Origin: Rhizobium oryzicola
GTDB taxonomy: Bacteria; Pseudomonadota; Alphaproteobacteria; Rhizobiales; Rhizobiaceae
Reading direction: 5' to 3'
Length of the DNA stretch: 64,000 bases
Assembly: GCF_030504645.1 (NCBI RefSeq)
Contig: NZ_JAUKWQ010000002.1
Location: 434,001-498,000 of the forward strand
Shown piece after piece: positions 17,061 to 27,697 of this stretch. The notes beneath the pieces were generated by a model, which ran no database searches, had not been told where the DNA came from, and saw only the letters and a list, made by a program, of their open reading frames with translations. Numbering within the stretch: position 1 is the stretch's first letter; each line of letters starts with the position of its first letter. Both the position numbers and the translations under genes were made by a program.

Positions 17061-18164
17061 TTACGTATTGAAGCGGAAGTGGATGACGTCGCCGTCCTGC
17101 ACCACGTATTCCTTGCCTTCGTCACGTGCCTTGCCGGCTTCCTTGGCGCCCACTTCGCCGTTGTACTGGACAAAGTCCTGATAGGCGATGGTGGCGGCGC
17201 GGATGAAGCCGCGTTCGAAATCCGTGTGGATCACGCCGGCGGCCTGCGGTGCCTTGGTGCCACGGACGATTGTCCAGGCACGGCATTCTTTGGGGCCCAC
17301 GGTGAAGTAGGTGATGAGGTCGAGCAGGTGGTAGCCGGCGCGGATTAGGCGGTCGAGACCGGCTTCCTCAAGACCAAGCGCGGACAGGAATTCCTTCGCT
17401 TCCTCTTCCGGCAGCTGCGCCACTTCGGATTCGATCGCAGCGGAAATGATGACGCATTCAGCACCCTGTTCCTTTGCCATGGCGGCGACGGCTTCCGTGT
17501 GCTTGTTGCCGTTGACGGCATCGGCTTCGGCGACATTGCAGACGTAGAGAACCGGATGCGAGGTCAGCAGGTTCAGGCCCTTCAGGATGTCGATCTCTTC
17601 CGGGGCGAGCGTCTTCAAAAGCAGGCGGGCAGGCTTGCCTTCGTTCAGAAGCTTTACGACGGCTTCCATGATCGGAAGCTGCGCCATGGAATCCTTGTCC
17701 TTGCCGGTGGCGCGCTTGCGGGTCTGCTCGACGCGGCGCTCAAGGCTCTCGAGATCGGCGAGCATCAGCTCGGTCTCGATGGTATCGGCGTCGCCGACCG
17801 GGTTGATGCGGCCTTCGACGTGGGTGATGTCGTCATCCTCGAAGCAGCGCAGCACATGCACCACCGCATCGACTTCGCGAATGTTGGCGAGGAACTTGTT
17901 GCCGAGGCCTTCACCTTTGGAGGCGCCGCGCACGAGGCCGGCGATGTCCACGAAGGAAATGCGCGTCGGGATGATTTCCTTGGAGCCGGCAATCGCGGCC
18001 AGCTTCTGCATGCGCGGGTCTGGAACCGCCACTTCGCCCGTATTCGGTTCGATGGTGCAGAAGGGATAATTCGCCGCCTGCGCTGCTGCCGTCTTGGTCA
18101 GCGCGTTGAAAAGGGTCGACTTGCCGACATTCGGCAGGCCCACGATACCGCATTTGAAGCCCAT
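17061..18164 (-). CDS. ychF: YchF/OLA1-family ribosome-associated ATPase
   Basis: A 367-residue P-loop protein with G1 GLPNVGKS, G3 DIAGLV, and NVAE in place of the usual NKxD, the change that makes YchF prefer ATP over GTP. A coiled-coil insertion sits in the middle and a TGS domain at the C-terminus ([10 protein letters not shown] and [12 protein letters not shown]). It binds ribosomes and affects stress responses and translation. In rhizobia it commonly lies near pth and rplY, as here, although clpS and an acetyltransferase gene intervene. Confidence 0.95.
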   Translation of the reverse strand: MGFKCGIVGLPNVGKSTLFNALTKTAAAQAANYPFCTIEPNTGEVAVPDPRMQKLAAIAGSKEIIPTRISFVDIAGLVRGASKGEGLGNKFLANIREVDAVVHVLRCFEDDDITHVEGRINPVGDADTIETELMLADLESLERRVEQTRKRATGKDKDSMAQLPIMEAVVKLLNEGKPARLLLKTLAPEEIDILKGLNLLTSHPVLYVCNVAEADAVNGNKHTEAVAAMAKEQGAECVIISAAIESEVAQLPEEEAKEFLSALGLEEAGLDRLIRAGYHLLDLITYFTVGPKECRAWTIVRGTKAPQAAGVIHTDFERGFIRAATIAYQDFVQYNGEVGAKEAGKARDEGKEYVVQDGDVIHFRFNT

Positions 18165-18630
18165 AAGGGTTCACCTGTCCTTGATTTTCAGTTGGTCTGG
18201 CTATGGGGGAAAGCGGCGAGGCGGTCAAGTGGAGAGCCTGTCAGGGCTAAATGGAATCGTTCTGCCGGAAGCATTTTTCGTCAGAATCGAGGCTTTCGGC
18301 AAAGAGCATACCTGCGAGGTACGGTCGAGACGAAAGCCGAAGATAATGGCGGAAAATGATCCGGCCCTTCGGGTTGGCTGAGGCGAGTCATCTGCTTTGT
18401 CGAGCGACTTGGCCGTATGCGTTGGCTACGACGCGCGCCGCTCTCCTCGCATCTGACTTCGCCTGAGCCAACAGAACTGTTTCCATTTAGCTCTGATAGG
18501 CTCTACGCCGCCGATTCCCTTGCAGTGTGGCCTTTGCATGCCTATCCTAACGTCAGGACTGTTGCTATGTGCAACTTCGCCTGTCCGCGAAAGACGGGAT
18601 GTCCCAGGTATCATTCGGAGACCTGCCGCC
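18165..18630. other. intergenic region between divergent ychF and clpS
   Basis: This 466 bp gap holds the outward promoters of ychF and clpS. A 74-codon frame at 18417 and the upstream extension of clpS from 18520 show no protein-like character. Apart from the clpS promoter candidate at 18520-18548 I see no hairpin, repeat or RNA gene. Confidence 0.4.
18520..18548 (+). promoter_or_regulatory. putative clpS promoter
   Basis: TTGCAG (18520-18525) and TATCCT (18543-18548) are separated by 17 bases, fitting a housekeeping promoter about 80 bp upstream of the clpS start. This rests on sequence resemblance alone. Confidence 0.35.
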
Positions 18631-18939
18631 ATGAGCGATGATACGACCCTGAAACCGAAAACCGTCACGAAGCCCAAAGTGGAGCGCCCTAAGCTCTACA
18701 AGGTCATCCTGCTCAACGACGATTATACGCCGCGCGAATTTGTGACGCTGGTGCTGAAGGTCGTGTTCCGCATGAGCGAGGACGAAGGCTACAAGGTGAT
18801 GATGACCGCGCACCGGCTGGGGTCCTGCGTGGTTGTCGTCTGTACCAAGGATGTCGCGGAAACCAAGGCGAAGGAAGCGACTGACCTTGCCAAGGAGGCC
18901 GGCTTTCCGCTGATGTTCACCACCGAGCCGGAAGAGTAA
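18631..18939 (+). CDS. clpS: ClpS adaptor protein (ClpS2-like)
   Basis: A 102-residue adaptor that delivers N-degron substrates to the ClpAP protease. It has the core LLNDDYTPREFV and MMTAHRLGSCVVVV, with a basic, proline-containing N-terminal tail. The ATG at 18631 follows GGAG at 18617-18620. No clpA lies next to it. Agrobacterium carries two ClpS paralogues, and this one resembles my memory of ClpS2 (MSDSPVDLKPK... start and EAGFPLMFTTEPEE end). The acetyltransferase gene converges two bases after its stop. Confidence 0.9.
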   Translation: MSDDTTLKPKTVTKPKVERPKLYKVILLNDDYTPREFVTLVLKVVFRMSEDEGYKVMMTAHRLGSCVVVVCTKDVAETKAKEATDLAKEAGFPLMFTTEPEE

Positions 18940-18941
18940 TT

Positions 18942-19394
18942 TCAGTCGTTGCGGATCTGGTAGCCCGTCTTGTTCTGGATGAAGCCGCAAGCCTGGTAGA
19001 AGCGGTGGACGCTTTCTTCCTTCTGACCTGTCAGCAGCATGATCTTGTAGCAGTGGGCCGCCAACCCGAAGTTGATGGCGTGGCGGATGACCGCGTGGCC
19101 GAGCCCCTGTTTTCGATGGCTTGATGCCGTCACCACATTCTCGATCAGCCCATAGGGGCGGGCGGAGCGCGTCAGGTTGGGCACGATGATGAGGGTTGCG
19201 GTCGATACGGCGTGGCCATCCACCTCCGCTACGAATACATGCATTCCCGGCTGGGCCAGCATAGCGTCGAATGTCCGGGACGCCGCTTCGTCGTCCAGCC
19301 TCGGATCAGCCGGGTTCAGTTCCTGGTAAAGGGAGAGCAGATCGCTCAAGTCCTCGCGGCGGGCTGACCGAACAATTGCGGCTGGTGCGCCCAT
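18942..19394 (-). CDS. GNAT-family N-acetyltransferase
   Basis: A protein of about 150 residues with the acetyl-CoA-binding motif of GNAT enzymes (HRKQGLGHAVIRHA, fitting R/Q-x-x-G-x-G/A) and the C-terminal RFYQACGF strand-helix. The substrate is not evident. The ATG overlaps the pth stop by one base (TGATG), with GGAG inside the end of pth as its ribosome binding site. It is therefore translationally coupled to pth. Confidence 0.82.
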   Translation of the reverse strand: MGAPAAIVRSARREDLSDLLSLYQELNPADPRLDDEAASRTFDAMLAQPGMHVFVAEVDGHAVSTATLIIVPNLTRSARPYGLIENVVTASSHRKQGLGHAVIRHAINFGLAAHCYKIMLLTGQKEESVHRFYQACGFIQNKTGYQIRND

Positions 19395-20131
19395 CACTCC
19401 TCATCCTTCTTGGCAAACATGCGCTTCAGCATGTCGGCCATGGGGCCGGTCGTGGGCAGAGCCTTGGGCTGTTTGAAGTTCCGCGCGGCGCGGATGTGAG
19501 ACTGACCGGCGGGTTTTGCGGCGCCGGCAGCCTTGGGCGGCTTCGAGCTGTCGGCCTCAGGCTTGGCACCAACAGCCAGCGCCAGCTTGTTCATGAGTTG
19601 GGAATCCTCTCCCTTCACCAGCATTGCGGCGTTGTCAGCAATGGCGTCCAGCAGCGGCTCCAGCCAGGCCTTGTCGGCCTTGGCGAAATCGCCCAGCACA
19701 TGATTATGCACCAGTTCCTTGGAGCCGGGATGGCCGATGCCGAGGCGGAGCCGCCTATACTCCTTGCCGCAGTGGGCATCGATGGATTTCAGGCCATTGT
19801 GGCCGCCATGGCCGCCGCCGGTCTTGATGCGGGTGCGGCCGGCCGGCAGATCCAGCTCGTCGTGTATGGCGATGATATTGGCAGGGGTGAGCTTGTAGAA
19901 GCGCATGGCTTCGCCAACCGCTTCGCCCGACAGGTTCATGAAGGTCTGCGGCTTCATCAGCAGCACCTTCTCGCCAGCGATCTCGCCTTCTGAAATGTCC
20001 GCCTTGAACTTTTTCGACCATGGCGAAAAGCCGGGCAGGCGCTGCAAAGCGTCCACGGCCATGAAGCCGATATTGTGCCTGTTGTCGGCGTATTTGGTTC
20101 CGGGATTGCCCAGTCCGGCGATGATCAGCAT
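19394..20131 (-). CDS. pth: peptidyl-tRNA hydrolase
   Basis: Recycles tRNA from peptidyl-tRNAs that drop off the ribosome. The 245-residue protein opens with [22 protein letters not shown], in which His19 is the catalytic base, and has the conserved PQTFMNLSG and [13 protein letters not shown]. About 50 residues rich in Lys, Pro and Ala extend the C-terminus beyond the E. coli enzyme, as in other rhizobia. Here the usual rplY-pth neighbourhood is split by two signalling genes (20191-23333). Confidence 0.95.
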   Translation of the reverse strand: MLIIAGLGNPGTKYADNRHNIGFMAVDALQRLPGFSPWSKKFKADISEGEIAGEKVLLMKPQTFMNLSGEAVGEAMRFYKLTPANIIAIHDELDLPAGRTRIKTGGGHGGHNGLKSIDAHCGKEYRRLRLGIGHPGSKELVHNHVLGDFAKADKAWLEPLLDAIADNAAMLVKGEDSQLMNKLALAVGAKPEADSSKPPKAAGAAKPAGQSHIRAARNFKQPKALPTTGPMADMLKRMFAKKDEE

Positions 20132-20190
20132 GAGCAGCCTCGTCCTGTTGGTGTTGCGTTTCTCAACCCCCTATTGGACGACAAGTCAAC

Positions 20191-20913
20191 TCAGTCCGGC
20201 TCGATTCCATATTTCGTGAAGATCGATCGCATTGTGCCATCGGCGCGGATGCGATCCAATCCGGCACGCAGTTTGGCGATGACCTTATCCGGAATGTTCT
20301 TGTTGCAGGCAATGCCGAACTCCTGATCCGTCAGTGTCAGGACGGCGCGCAGAGGCTGAAACTCCCGTTTCAGCTTTCGATAGGTCGCCGCCCGTATCGT
20401 CATCAGATCGATGCGTCTTTCCATCAGCTTTGCCAGCGTCAATTCGAAGGAGCTGCTGAGATCCAGTCTCCTGAAACCACTATTTTGCAGGATGGTCGCA
20501 ATGGCCGTATCTCGCTGCGTCCCGATTGTCATGCTCTTGGCGTCGGCCAGTGTCGCGGGGTGAACACTCGTATGGCTGTTTGCAACCAAAAGAGTCGCAT
20601 CGGCAAAAAGCGGAGAAACCCACTTGAAACGGGTTTCGCGTTCTGCAAGCCGCCCGGCGCCAAAGAAGCAGAATTGGTCCAGGGTCTCGGCCAAGGCAAG
20701 CGCTCGCGCCGATGGTACGATTTCCATCGTATATGCGATGTCTGTTCCAACAAGTATCGACTGCATCTCCTCGACGCTGGCGCCGATGGGAGTTCCGTCG
20801 GCTCCCAGGAACGAGTAGGGCGGATAGGACTGCGTAACCAACTTCAGCTCTGTTGCCGAAACAGTGCCGAACTGGACGAAGATAAAAGCGCCTGCAAGAA
20901 CAAGAGACCTCAT
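20191..20913 (-). CDS. family 3 solute-binding protein (probable periplasmic sensor partner)
   Basis: A 240-residue secreted protein. The signal peptide is MRSLVLAGAFIFVQFGTVSA, and the mature protein begins ELKLVTQSYPPYSFLG, the typical opening of SBP_bac_3 proteins. RFKWVSPLF matches the conserved R-x-x-W-x-x-P ligand-binding region. No permease or ATPase gene lies near it. It starts 44 bp downstream of a membrane-bound GGDEF-EAL gene on the same strand and is likely co-transcribed with it. I infer that it reports a small periplasmic ligand to that protein rather than serving transport. Confidence 0.75.
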   Translation of the reverse strand: MRSLVLAGAFIFVQFGTVSATELKLVTQSYPPYSFLGADGTPIGASVEEMQSILVGTDIAYTMEIVPSARALALAETLDQFCFFGAGRLAERETRFKWVSPLFADATLLVANSHTSVHPATLADAKSMTIGTQRDTAIATILQNSGFRRLDLSSSFELTLAKLMERRIDLMTIRAATYRKLKREFQPLRAVLTLTDQEFGIACNKNIPDKVIAKLRAGLDRIRADGTMRSIFTKYGIEPD

Positions 20914-20957
20914 TTCCTCCCCCGGGTCGGTTGTTCGTAAGCTAAATCATCATGTTC

Positions 20958-23333
20958 CTAACCCGCGGCTTTGACCAGATCCCGATCGGCAGCGGAAAGA
21001 TCAGACATCAAATCAACTATACTACGCGGCCGGGAGAACAGATAGCCTTGCCCGCAGTCGATGCCGATGTCCTGCAGAATCCGGTGCTGGTCTACGGTTT
21101 CGATACCTTCGGCAATCACGGTACAGTTCATCTTGTGCGAGATTGCGCCGATGCCCTCGATCAACATGCGGTTCTTGAGCTCCAGTTCCCTGTTGTCACC
21201 GCCAATCGAGCGAACGAAGGATTGATCGATCTTCACGATATCGACAGGGAAGCGGCTGAGATAGCTGAGCGAAGAATAGCCGGTACCGAAGTCATCAAGA
21301 GCCAGACGACAGCCGAAGTTGTGAAGCTCGTTGATGATGGTACGAATTTCCGGATTGTCGTGCATCAGCACGGCTTCGGTGATTTCCACCGTCAGGCGAT
21401 GCGGCAGGATATTGTACTTCGCCATCATCCCGGCAAGCCGCATCGGCAGCGTCGGTTCGAATTGCAGCGGCGAGAAGTTGACCGCCACATAGGTGTTTTC
21501 CATTCCCGGAATGCGCGACAGCTGGGCAAGGTTTGCCAGAGCATCTTCCAGAATAAGGTTGCCGATCTGGTCAATCGTTCCGGTCTCTTCCGCTACGCTG
21601 ATGATGGCGGCCGGTGACACGAGGCCCTTGCGGGGATGACGCATGCGCATCAAGGCTTCAAAGCCGATGATCTCGCCGCTTCCGATTTTCACGATCGGTT
21701 GGAAATGCGCTTCGAACCAGTTGGCGGCGATCGCCACTTCCACATCGCTTTCGATTTCCGCGCGCTGGCGGGCACGATCGAGAATGGTTTCGTCATAGAC
21801 GTTGGCGCCGTTCTTGCCATCGCGTTTGCGGGCATACATCGCCATGTCCGACTTCTGCAGAAGCTCGGCGGCACTGGAGGCATGGTTGGGGTAGAGCGCG
21901 AGACCGATGCTGGCGCTGAGCCGCACGCCCGTACCGTTCGCCTTGAAGGGCATATCGAAGATATCCACGATCTTCTGGCAGAGCTCGTCAGCCCGGCGAG
22001 CGGCACCCTCTCCGGTAATGAGAAGGGCGAACTCGTCCCCGCCAAGGCGCGACGCGGCATCGGTTTGACGGATCAAGGGCTTCACGCGTTCCACGAACTG
22101 GCAGAGCACGGCATCGCCAGCGGCATGGCCGAGCGTGTCATTGATGGTCTTGAAGCGGTCAAGGTCGATGTAAAGGCAGGCAAGTTCCGTTGAGGCGGCA
22201 TCGGCTTCGATGATCTTTTCATCGAGCATGCCTTCAAAACCCTGTCGGTTCAGAAGTCCGGTCAGGTGGTCGGAAATGGCCTGGCGGCGATTGCGCTGTT
22301 CGGACTGCTTGAGTTCCGTCACATCGGTCATGACGCTCAGCGATGCCGGCAGGTCCGCCCCTTCCGATTTCAGGTCGGTTTCGAGAATGAGGACGTCCAT
22401 GATCCGCCCGTCTTCGCAGAGGAAGCGGACGGTGACCTCGCGAGCCGTGCTGGCGTGGTTGTCGGCCTTCTTGCGATTGATGTACAGGGCACGATCGGCC
22501 GGGAAGATCAGATCGACGAACGGCTTGCCCACGACGTCCTTGCGCTTGAAGCCCGTGGCCAGAAGCCAATAATCGCTGACGGCCCAGATCAGGTCGTTCT
22601 CGTCGAGCGAAAACAGCATGGCCGGCGTCAGGTTGTAGATTTCCGTCGTCTGCTGGTGCGCCCGTTTCAGTTCCCGCTCTTCCCGTTCGAGCTGGATCTG
22701 CATCTCATTGAAGCTTTTGGCGAGACGCCCCATTTCGTCGGTCGAGCGCCAGTCAACATGGTGGCGGGAGCCGAGGCGCCGTGTCGCCTCAATGGCGGCG
22801 GTCAGGCGCAGCAGCGGCTTCATCACCATGATACGGTTGCCGATGATTGCGGTACCGAAGACGGTCAAAATTGCGACGATGAAGATCGAGACGAAGGCAA
22901 GTTCCATCCGGTTCAGCGCCGAGAATAGCCCGATCCTGGTGAACTGCACGGTGATGGTGCCGATATGCCGCGTCCTGTCCCCGGAACGGTACAGGATCGG
23001 CTTGCTCATTGTGTCGAGATCTTCCGAGGCGTCACGCAGGCTGCTTTCGGTCAGGTCAAGCTTTGCGAGACTATCCACCACGCGGATGACCCGGATACCC
23101 TTTTCGTTGATGAGCGTGCCGGTGATCTGCCTGATGCTGTCGACATCCAGATCCCAAAGTGGCTTAGCCAGCGCCTGGGTGTTGGCAGCCATCAGAATTT
23201 CGATGTGATCTTTGAGGCTTTCCGATGCCTGCTGCGAGGACAGAGCGAGAAACAACGTAAAAAGCGGCGCCACAACAATGAGAAGTGCGCCGGATATGAT
23301 CGCGATGAAACGACTCTCGACTGAATGAGTCAT
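20958..23333 (-). CDS. membrane HAMP-PAS-GGDEF-EAL cyclic di-GMP enzyme
   Basis: A 791-residue protein: transmembrane helix (about 9-31), periplasmic domain (about 32-143), second helix (about 144-166), HAMP (about 167-222), PAS (about 230-345), GGDEF domain (about 350-515) and EAL domain (about 525-775). The cyclase motif GGDEF is intact at 431-435, with the inhibitory I-site RxxD at 422-425. The EAL domain keeps EAL (559-561), DDFGTG (680-685) and AEGIE (741-745). Both activities therefore look possible. The periplasmic domain could read the solute-binding protein encoded just downstream. Confidence 0.9.
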   Translation of the reverse strand: MTHSVESRFIAIISGALLIVVAPLFTLFLALSSQQASESLKDHIEILMAANTQALAKPLWDLDVDSIRQITGTLINEKGIRVIRVVDSLAKLDLTESSLRDASEDLDTMSKPILYRSGDRTRHIGTITVQFTRIGLFSALNRMELAFVSIFIVAILTVFGTAIIGNRIMVMKPLLRLTAAIEATRRLGSRHHVDWRSTDEMGRLAKSFNEMQIQLEREERELKRAHQQTTEIYNLTPAMLFSLDENDLIWAVSDYWLLATGFKRKDVVGKPFVDLIFPADRALYINRKKADNHASTAREVTVRFLCEDGRIMDVLILETDLKSEGADLPASLSVMTDVTELKQSEQRNRRQAISDHLTGLLNRQGFEGMLDEKIIEADAASTELACLYIDLDRFKTINDTLGHAAGDAVLCQFVERVKPLIRQTDAASRLGGDEFALLITGEGAARRADELCQKIVDIFDMPFKANGTGVRLSASIGLALYPNHASSAAELLQKSDMAMYARKRDGKNGANVYDETILDRARQRAEIESDVEVAIAANWFEAHFQPIVKIGSGEIIGFEALMRMRHPRKGLVSPAAIISVAEETGTIDQIGNLILEDALANLAQLSRIPGMENTYVAVNFSPLQFEPTLPMRLAGMMAKYNILPHRLTVEITEAVLMHDNPEIRTIINELHNFGCRLALDDFGTGYSSLSYLSRFPVDIVKIDQSFVRSIGGDNRELELKNRMLIEGIGAISHKMNCTVIAEGIETVDQHRILQDIGIDCGQGYLFSRPRSIVDLMSDLSAADRDLVKAAG

Positions 23334-23560
23334 CGGATACTCGTTTACGTCCCTGTGTCAGCCGCGACAGAACCTCACAATTGCTGCCGGAATGATGCAG
23401 CAGTTCTACCGCAGACATTATCAATTCTCTGTTCGTTGGAAGGGATCGTTTCATTCATTCATTAAACATTGCTGAACCAGGGTTCTCTGCGGGGTGTGGT
23501 GGGTTGAGTTCTCGCGGTTAAGATGAACGAAAATGAAACAGGTGCCGCGACGCAGACATG

Positions 23561-23586
23561 AAAAAACCCGCCGGTTAAGGCGGGTT
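23561..23586 (-). terminator. Rho-independent terminator of rplY
   Basis: On the reverse strand AACCCGCC and GGCGGGTT (plus-strand 23579-23586 and 23565-23572) form a perfect stem with a six-base loop, followed by six Ts. It lies 30 bp after the rplY stop. It would isolate rplY from the GGDEF-EAL gene downstream. Confidence 0.88.
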
Positions 23587-23615
23587 CTATCAATTCGGAA
23601 ATGATGTCGCGCCGA

Positions 23616-24212
23616 TTATTCGGCAGCGGCTTCTTCGGTGGTGCCGCCAGCCGGAGCAACGATCGTAGCGATCGTGAAGTCGCGGTCGGTGATGGTCGGC
23701 TTTGCGCCCTTCGGCAGCTTCACATGCGAGATGTGGATGCTGTCGCCGATCTTGAAGCCGTCGAGGTCCACGGTGATGAATTCCGGGATGTCGTTGGCGG
23801 GAACCAGCATTTCCACTTCGTGACGGACGATGTTCAGGACGCCGCCGATCTTGATGCCGGACTTCTCTTCGTTAATGAAGTGAACCGGAACCTCGACCGT
23901 GACTTCGCTGTCTGCGGAAACGCGCAGGAAGTCGACATGCATCGTGAAATCGCGAACCGGGTCCAGCTGGTAGTCCTTCGGCAGAACGGAGATTTTTTCG
24001 CCGTTCAGAACGATGGTCGCAACCGTGGTCATGAAACCACCGGCATGGATGCGCTTTGTCACTTCGTTGGTGGACAGAGCGATAGAAAGAGGTGCCTGCT
24101 TGTCACCATAGATGACAGCGGGAATGAAACCGTTGCGGCGAAGTTCACGGGAGGACCCCTTACCAACCCGTTCGCGCGCCTCGGCCTTGAGCTCGTACGT
24201 TGCGTGGCTCAT
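23616..24212 (-). CDS. rplY: 50S ribosomal protein L25, CTC type
   Basis: A 198-residue protein binding 5S rRNA. The N-terminal L25 domain ([20 protein letters not shown], then FIPAVIYG) is followed by the longer C-terminal beta domain of the CTC/TL5 family and an Ala/Glu-rich tail. The ATG at 24210-24212 follows AAAGGA; the longer frame upstream lacks protein-like sequence. It is followed by a strong terminator. In many rhizobia pth comes next, whereas here a signalling pair is interposed. Confidence 0.94.
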   Translation of the reverse strand: MSHATYELKAEARERVGKGSSRELRRNGFIPAVIYGDKQAPLSIALSTNEVTKRIHAGGFMTTVATIVLNGEKISVLPKDYQLDPVRDFTMHVDFLRVSADSEVTVEVPVHFINEEKSGIKIGGVLNIVRHEVEMLVPANDIPEFITVDLDGFKIGDSIHISHVKLPKGAKPTITDRDFTIATIVAPAGGTTEEAAAE

Positions 24213-24460
24213 GGCATTTCCTTTCGAGGTTATTTGGAGAATCCGCTTTGGCATAGCGCCATGGGCGAATTGGAAGGGCATCATCCTATGCGCTTCATCC
24301 GCGTTGCCTCCAAGGGTGTCTACGCGGACGGGAGCGCTATAATATACTTGCGCACTTGTGGCAATACTTTCGATGGCGCGCCGGCCTTTTGGGGCTTTCC
24401 GATTGTCAAGACGTTTACCAAGCATCCCAAGCATTTAGCAGGAGAGTGCTGGTAGAGCAG

Positions 24461-26557
24461 ATGTCTTGGCGTCCAAACAGGTCCTTTCCGATGCTTTATG
24501 TCATCTCCTGCCTCGTCACCTATCACAACCCAGCCTTCGTGATCGTCGCGGCGGGTCTCTGCATCCTGGGCTCGGTGTTGACCGCCAGACTGCTGTCACG
24601 CGCGATCAGGGCGACCGGTCCGGAAAAGGCGGTGTGGCTTGGCCTGACAGGCTTCGTCGGCGGCGCAGTGATCTGGACGACGCATTTCATGGCGATGCTC
24701 GGCTATGAAAATGGCGGCGCGGCGGCCTACGAGCCCTCGCTGACGCTGTTTTCGCTGCTGATCGCGGTCCTGTCCAGCTTCGCGGGGCTTGCCATTGCGG
24801 CCTACGGAGAGCGCACGATGCTTGTGGAAGCTGGCGGCGCCATTGTCGGGCTCGGCATTTCGGGAATGCATTTTGTCGGCATGGCTGCCTACAAGGTGTC
24901 GGGCACCATCATTTGGGACAACCGCTACGTCGCAGCCTCGGTCCTTATGGCGGTGCTGTTCGGCGCGTTGACCACCAACCGCATCATCCGCCCGGTCACG
25001 CGATTTTGCCGATATGGTGGTGCCGCGGCGCTGGTGCTCGGGATCACCTCGGCACATTTCACAGGCATGGCGGGCATCGACATCGTTCTCGCTCCTGTGC
25101 AGACAGTCGCATCGGACATGCTCTCACCCATCATCCTGGGCTTCAGTGTGCTGGGCATCATGCTCGTTCTGCTGGGGCTTGCCGCGTGCACCTATCTGCT
25201 CGACGCAAAAACCAATCGCGCTGCGGTCGACCGCTACCGGCATCTGTCGCTGCATGACCCTCTGACGGGACTTCCCAACCGAACGGCCTTTCTGGAGGAA
25301 CTTGCCGCGCTTCAGGCCGGTGAAAATGGCCAGCCGGGCAATGTTGCGATCTTGTCCTTCGATCTCAACCGCTTCAAGGAAATCAACGACGTGCATGGCC
25401 ATGCTGCCGGCGATGCGGTGCTACAGGCGATCGGCGAGCGGCTGGCATCGGTGTCGCGGCCGAATGAATTCCTGGCGCGCATCGGCGGCGACGAATTCGT
25501 GGCCATCAGCCGCCACTATTTTGCCCGCCAGGATGCGCTGCAGGTTGCGCATCGTATTGTGAACGAGATCGGCAGGCCGATCGAATGGAATGCTGAGCGG
25601 TTCACGGTGTCTTCCAGTGTCGGCATCGCCATCTTCGACTATGACGGTTCGTCCGTGGATGATGTCGTGACACAGGCGGACGTGGCCATGTACCGCGCCA
25701 AAGCGACGGCCCCCAATACCATCTGCTTCTACGACCCTTCGATGGACCAGGCGGTGCGTGAACGCAATGCTTTGGCGATCGACATGCGCAGCAGCTTGCA
25801 GAACAACGAGTTCGAACTGTTCTATCAAGTGCAGAACGAGGCAGCGACCGGTAGGCCCATCGGCTTCGAAGCCTTGCTGCGCTGGAATCATCCGGTGCGC
25901 GGACGTATATCGCCGGCGGAATTCATTCCGATTGCCGAACGGACCGGCCTGATCAACGAGATAGGCGAATGGGTGTTGCGCAATGCATGCCGGGAGGCCG
26001 CAGGCTGGACGAACGCGCTTGGTATTGCGGTCAACGTCGCCGCGCAGCAGCTGGCTGACCTGACCTTTCCCGCCAAGGTGAAGAGCATTCTGACGGAAAC
26101 GGGTCTGGACGCACAGCGTCTTGAGTTGGAAATTACCGAATCCGGTATCATTGAGGATCAGCGGCGTGCCCTTGTGGTGCTGAAGCAGTTGAAGGAAATC
26201 GGCGTAAAGATTGCCATGGATGATTATGGCACGGGCTATTCTTCTCTCTCGACGCTGATGAATTTCCCCTTCGACAAGATCAAGATCGATCGCTCCTTCG
26301 TCGAGCATGTGGCAACGGATTCCTTGTCGGCAGCGATTGTCCGTTCAACGCTGATCCTGGCCCAGAGCCTCAACATTCCCGTTCTTGCCGAAGGTGTCGA
26401 AGGTCAGGACCAGATCGATTTTCTGAAGAGGGAAGGCTGTCTGCAGGTGCAGGGATATCTCTTCGGCAAGCCCGTACCGCTGAGCGCGATCCGCCCGTTG
26501 ATCGATGTTCCTGCATGGGCGGCAGAGGAGGCCGGCCCTTTAGGGCAGGTTGCCTGA
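24461..26557 (+). CDS. MHYT-GGDEF-EAL membrane signalling protein
   Basis: About 698 residues. The N-terminal integral membrane domain carries three MHYT-like repeats (TTHFMAML, SGMHFVGM, SAHFTGM), thought to bind copper and sense a gas or redox state. A GGDEF domain follows (GGDEF at about 342-346), then an EAL domain (FEALLRW at about 469-475, DDYGTG, AEGVE). The residues at the usual I-site read RPNE, so product inhibition may be weakened. The start is uncertain: ATG at 24461 is used, but 24491 (MLYVIS) also fits MHYT proteins. Confidence 0.88.
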   Translation: MSWRPNRSFPMLYVISCLVTYHNPAFVIVAAGLCILGSVLTARLLSRAIRATGPEKAVWLGLTGFVGGAVIWTTHFMAMLGYENGGAAAYEPSLTLFSLLIAVLSSFAGLAIAAYGERTMLVEAGGAIVGLGISGMHFVGMAAYKVSGTIIWDNRYVAASVLMAVLFGALTTNRIIRPVTRFCRYGGAAALVLGITSAHFTGMAGIDIVLAPVQTVASDMLSPIILGFSVLGIMLVLLGLAACTYLLDAKTNRAAVDRYRHLSLHDPLTGLPNRTAFLEELAALQAGENGQPGNVAILSFDLNRFKEINDVHGHAAGDAVLQAIGERLASVSRPNEFLARIGGDEFVAISRHYFARQDALQVAHRIVNEIGRPIEWNAERFTVSSSVGIAIFDYDGSSVDDVVTQADVAMYRAKATAPNTICFYDPSMDQAVRERNALAIDMRSSLQNNEFELFYQVQNEAATGRPIGFEALLRWNHPVRGRISPAEFIPIAERTGLINEIGEWVLRNACREAAGWTNALGIAVNVAAQQLADLTFPAKVKSILTETGLDAQRLELEITESGIIEDQRRALVVLKQLKEIGVKIAMDDYGTGYSSLSTLMNFPFDKIKIDRSFVEHVATDSLSAAIVRSTLILAQSLNIPVLAEGVEGQDQIDFLKREGCLQVQGYLFGKPVPLSAIRPLIDVPAWAAEEAGPLGQVA

Positions 26558-26580
26558 CCGGTTCCGTCATAGGCAGAGCG

Positions 26581-26611
26581 AAAATCGCCGCGTCCCATGA
26601 GATGCGGCGAT
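26581..26611 (-). terminator. hairpin after prs, probable terminator
   Basis: ATCGCCGC (26584-26591) and GCGGCGAT (26604-26611) form a perfect eight-pair stem between two convergent genes. On the reverse strand it runs into TTTT, which fits termination of prs. The plus strand has no T tract. Confidence 0.5.
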
Positions 26612-26640
26612 AACGCTTATTGTCAAAGTGGGTGAGCGTA

Positions 26641-27573
<933 letters not shown>

Positions 27574-27697
27574 TGGGGTCCGCCTGTTTTTTGCGCTGGA
27601 TGCGGGCCTTTTACCGCCCATCGCCTCGAATGCAAGACTGTTTTGCTCCCGCACCTGCAAAATTTGTGAAGGTTTTGCAAACGAACCCTCAGAATGG

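Noticed and set aside
18417..18641. A 74-codon frame before clpS
   Set aside because: It overlaps the clpS start in another phase, has no ribosome binding site and reads as random sequence.
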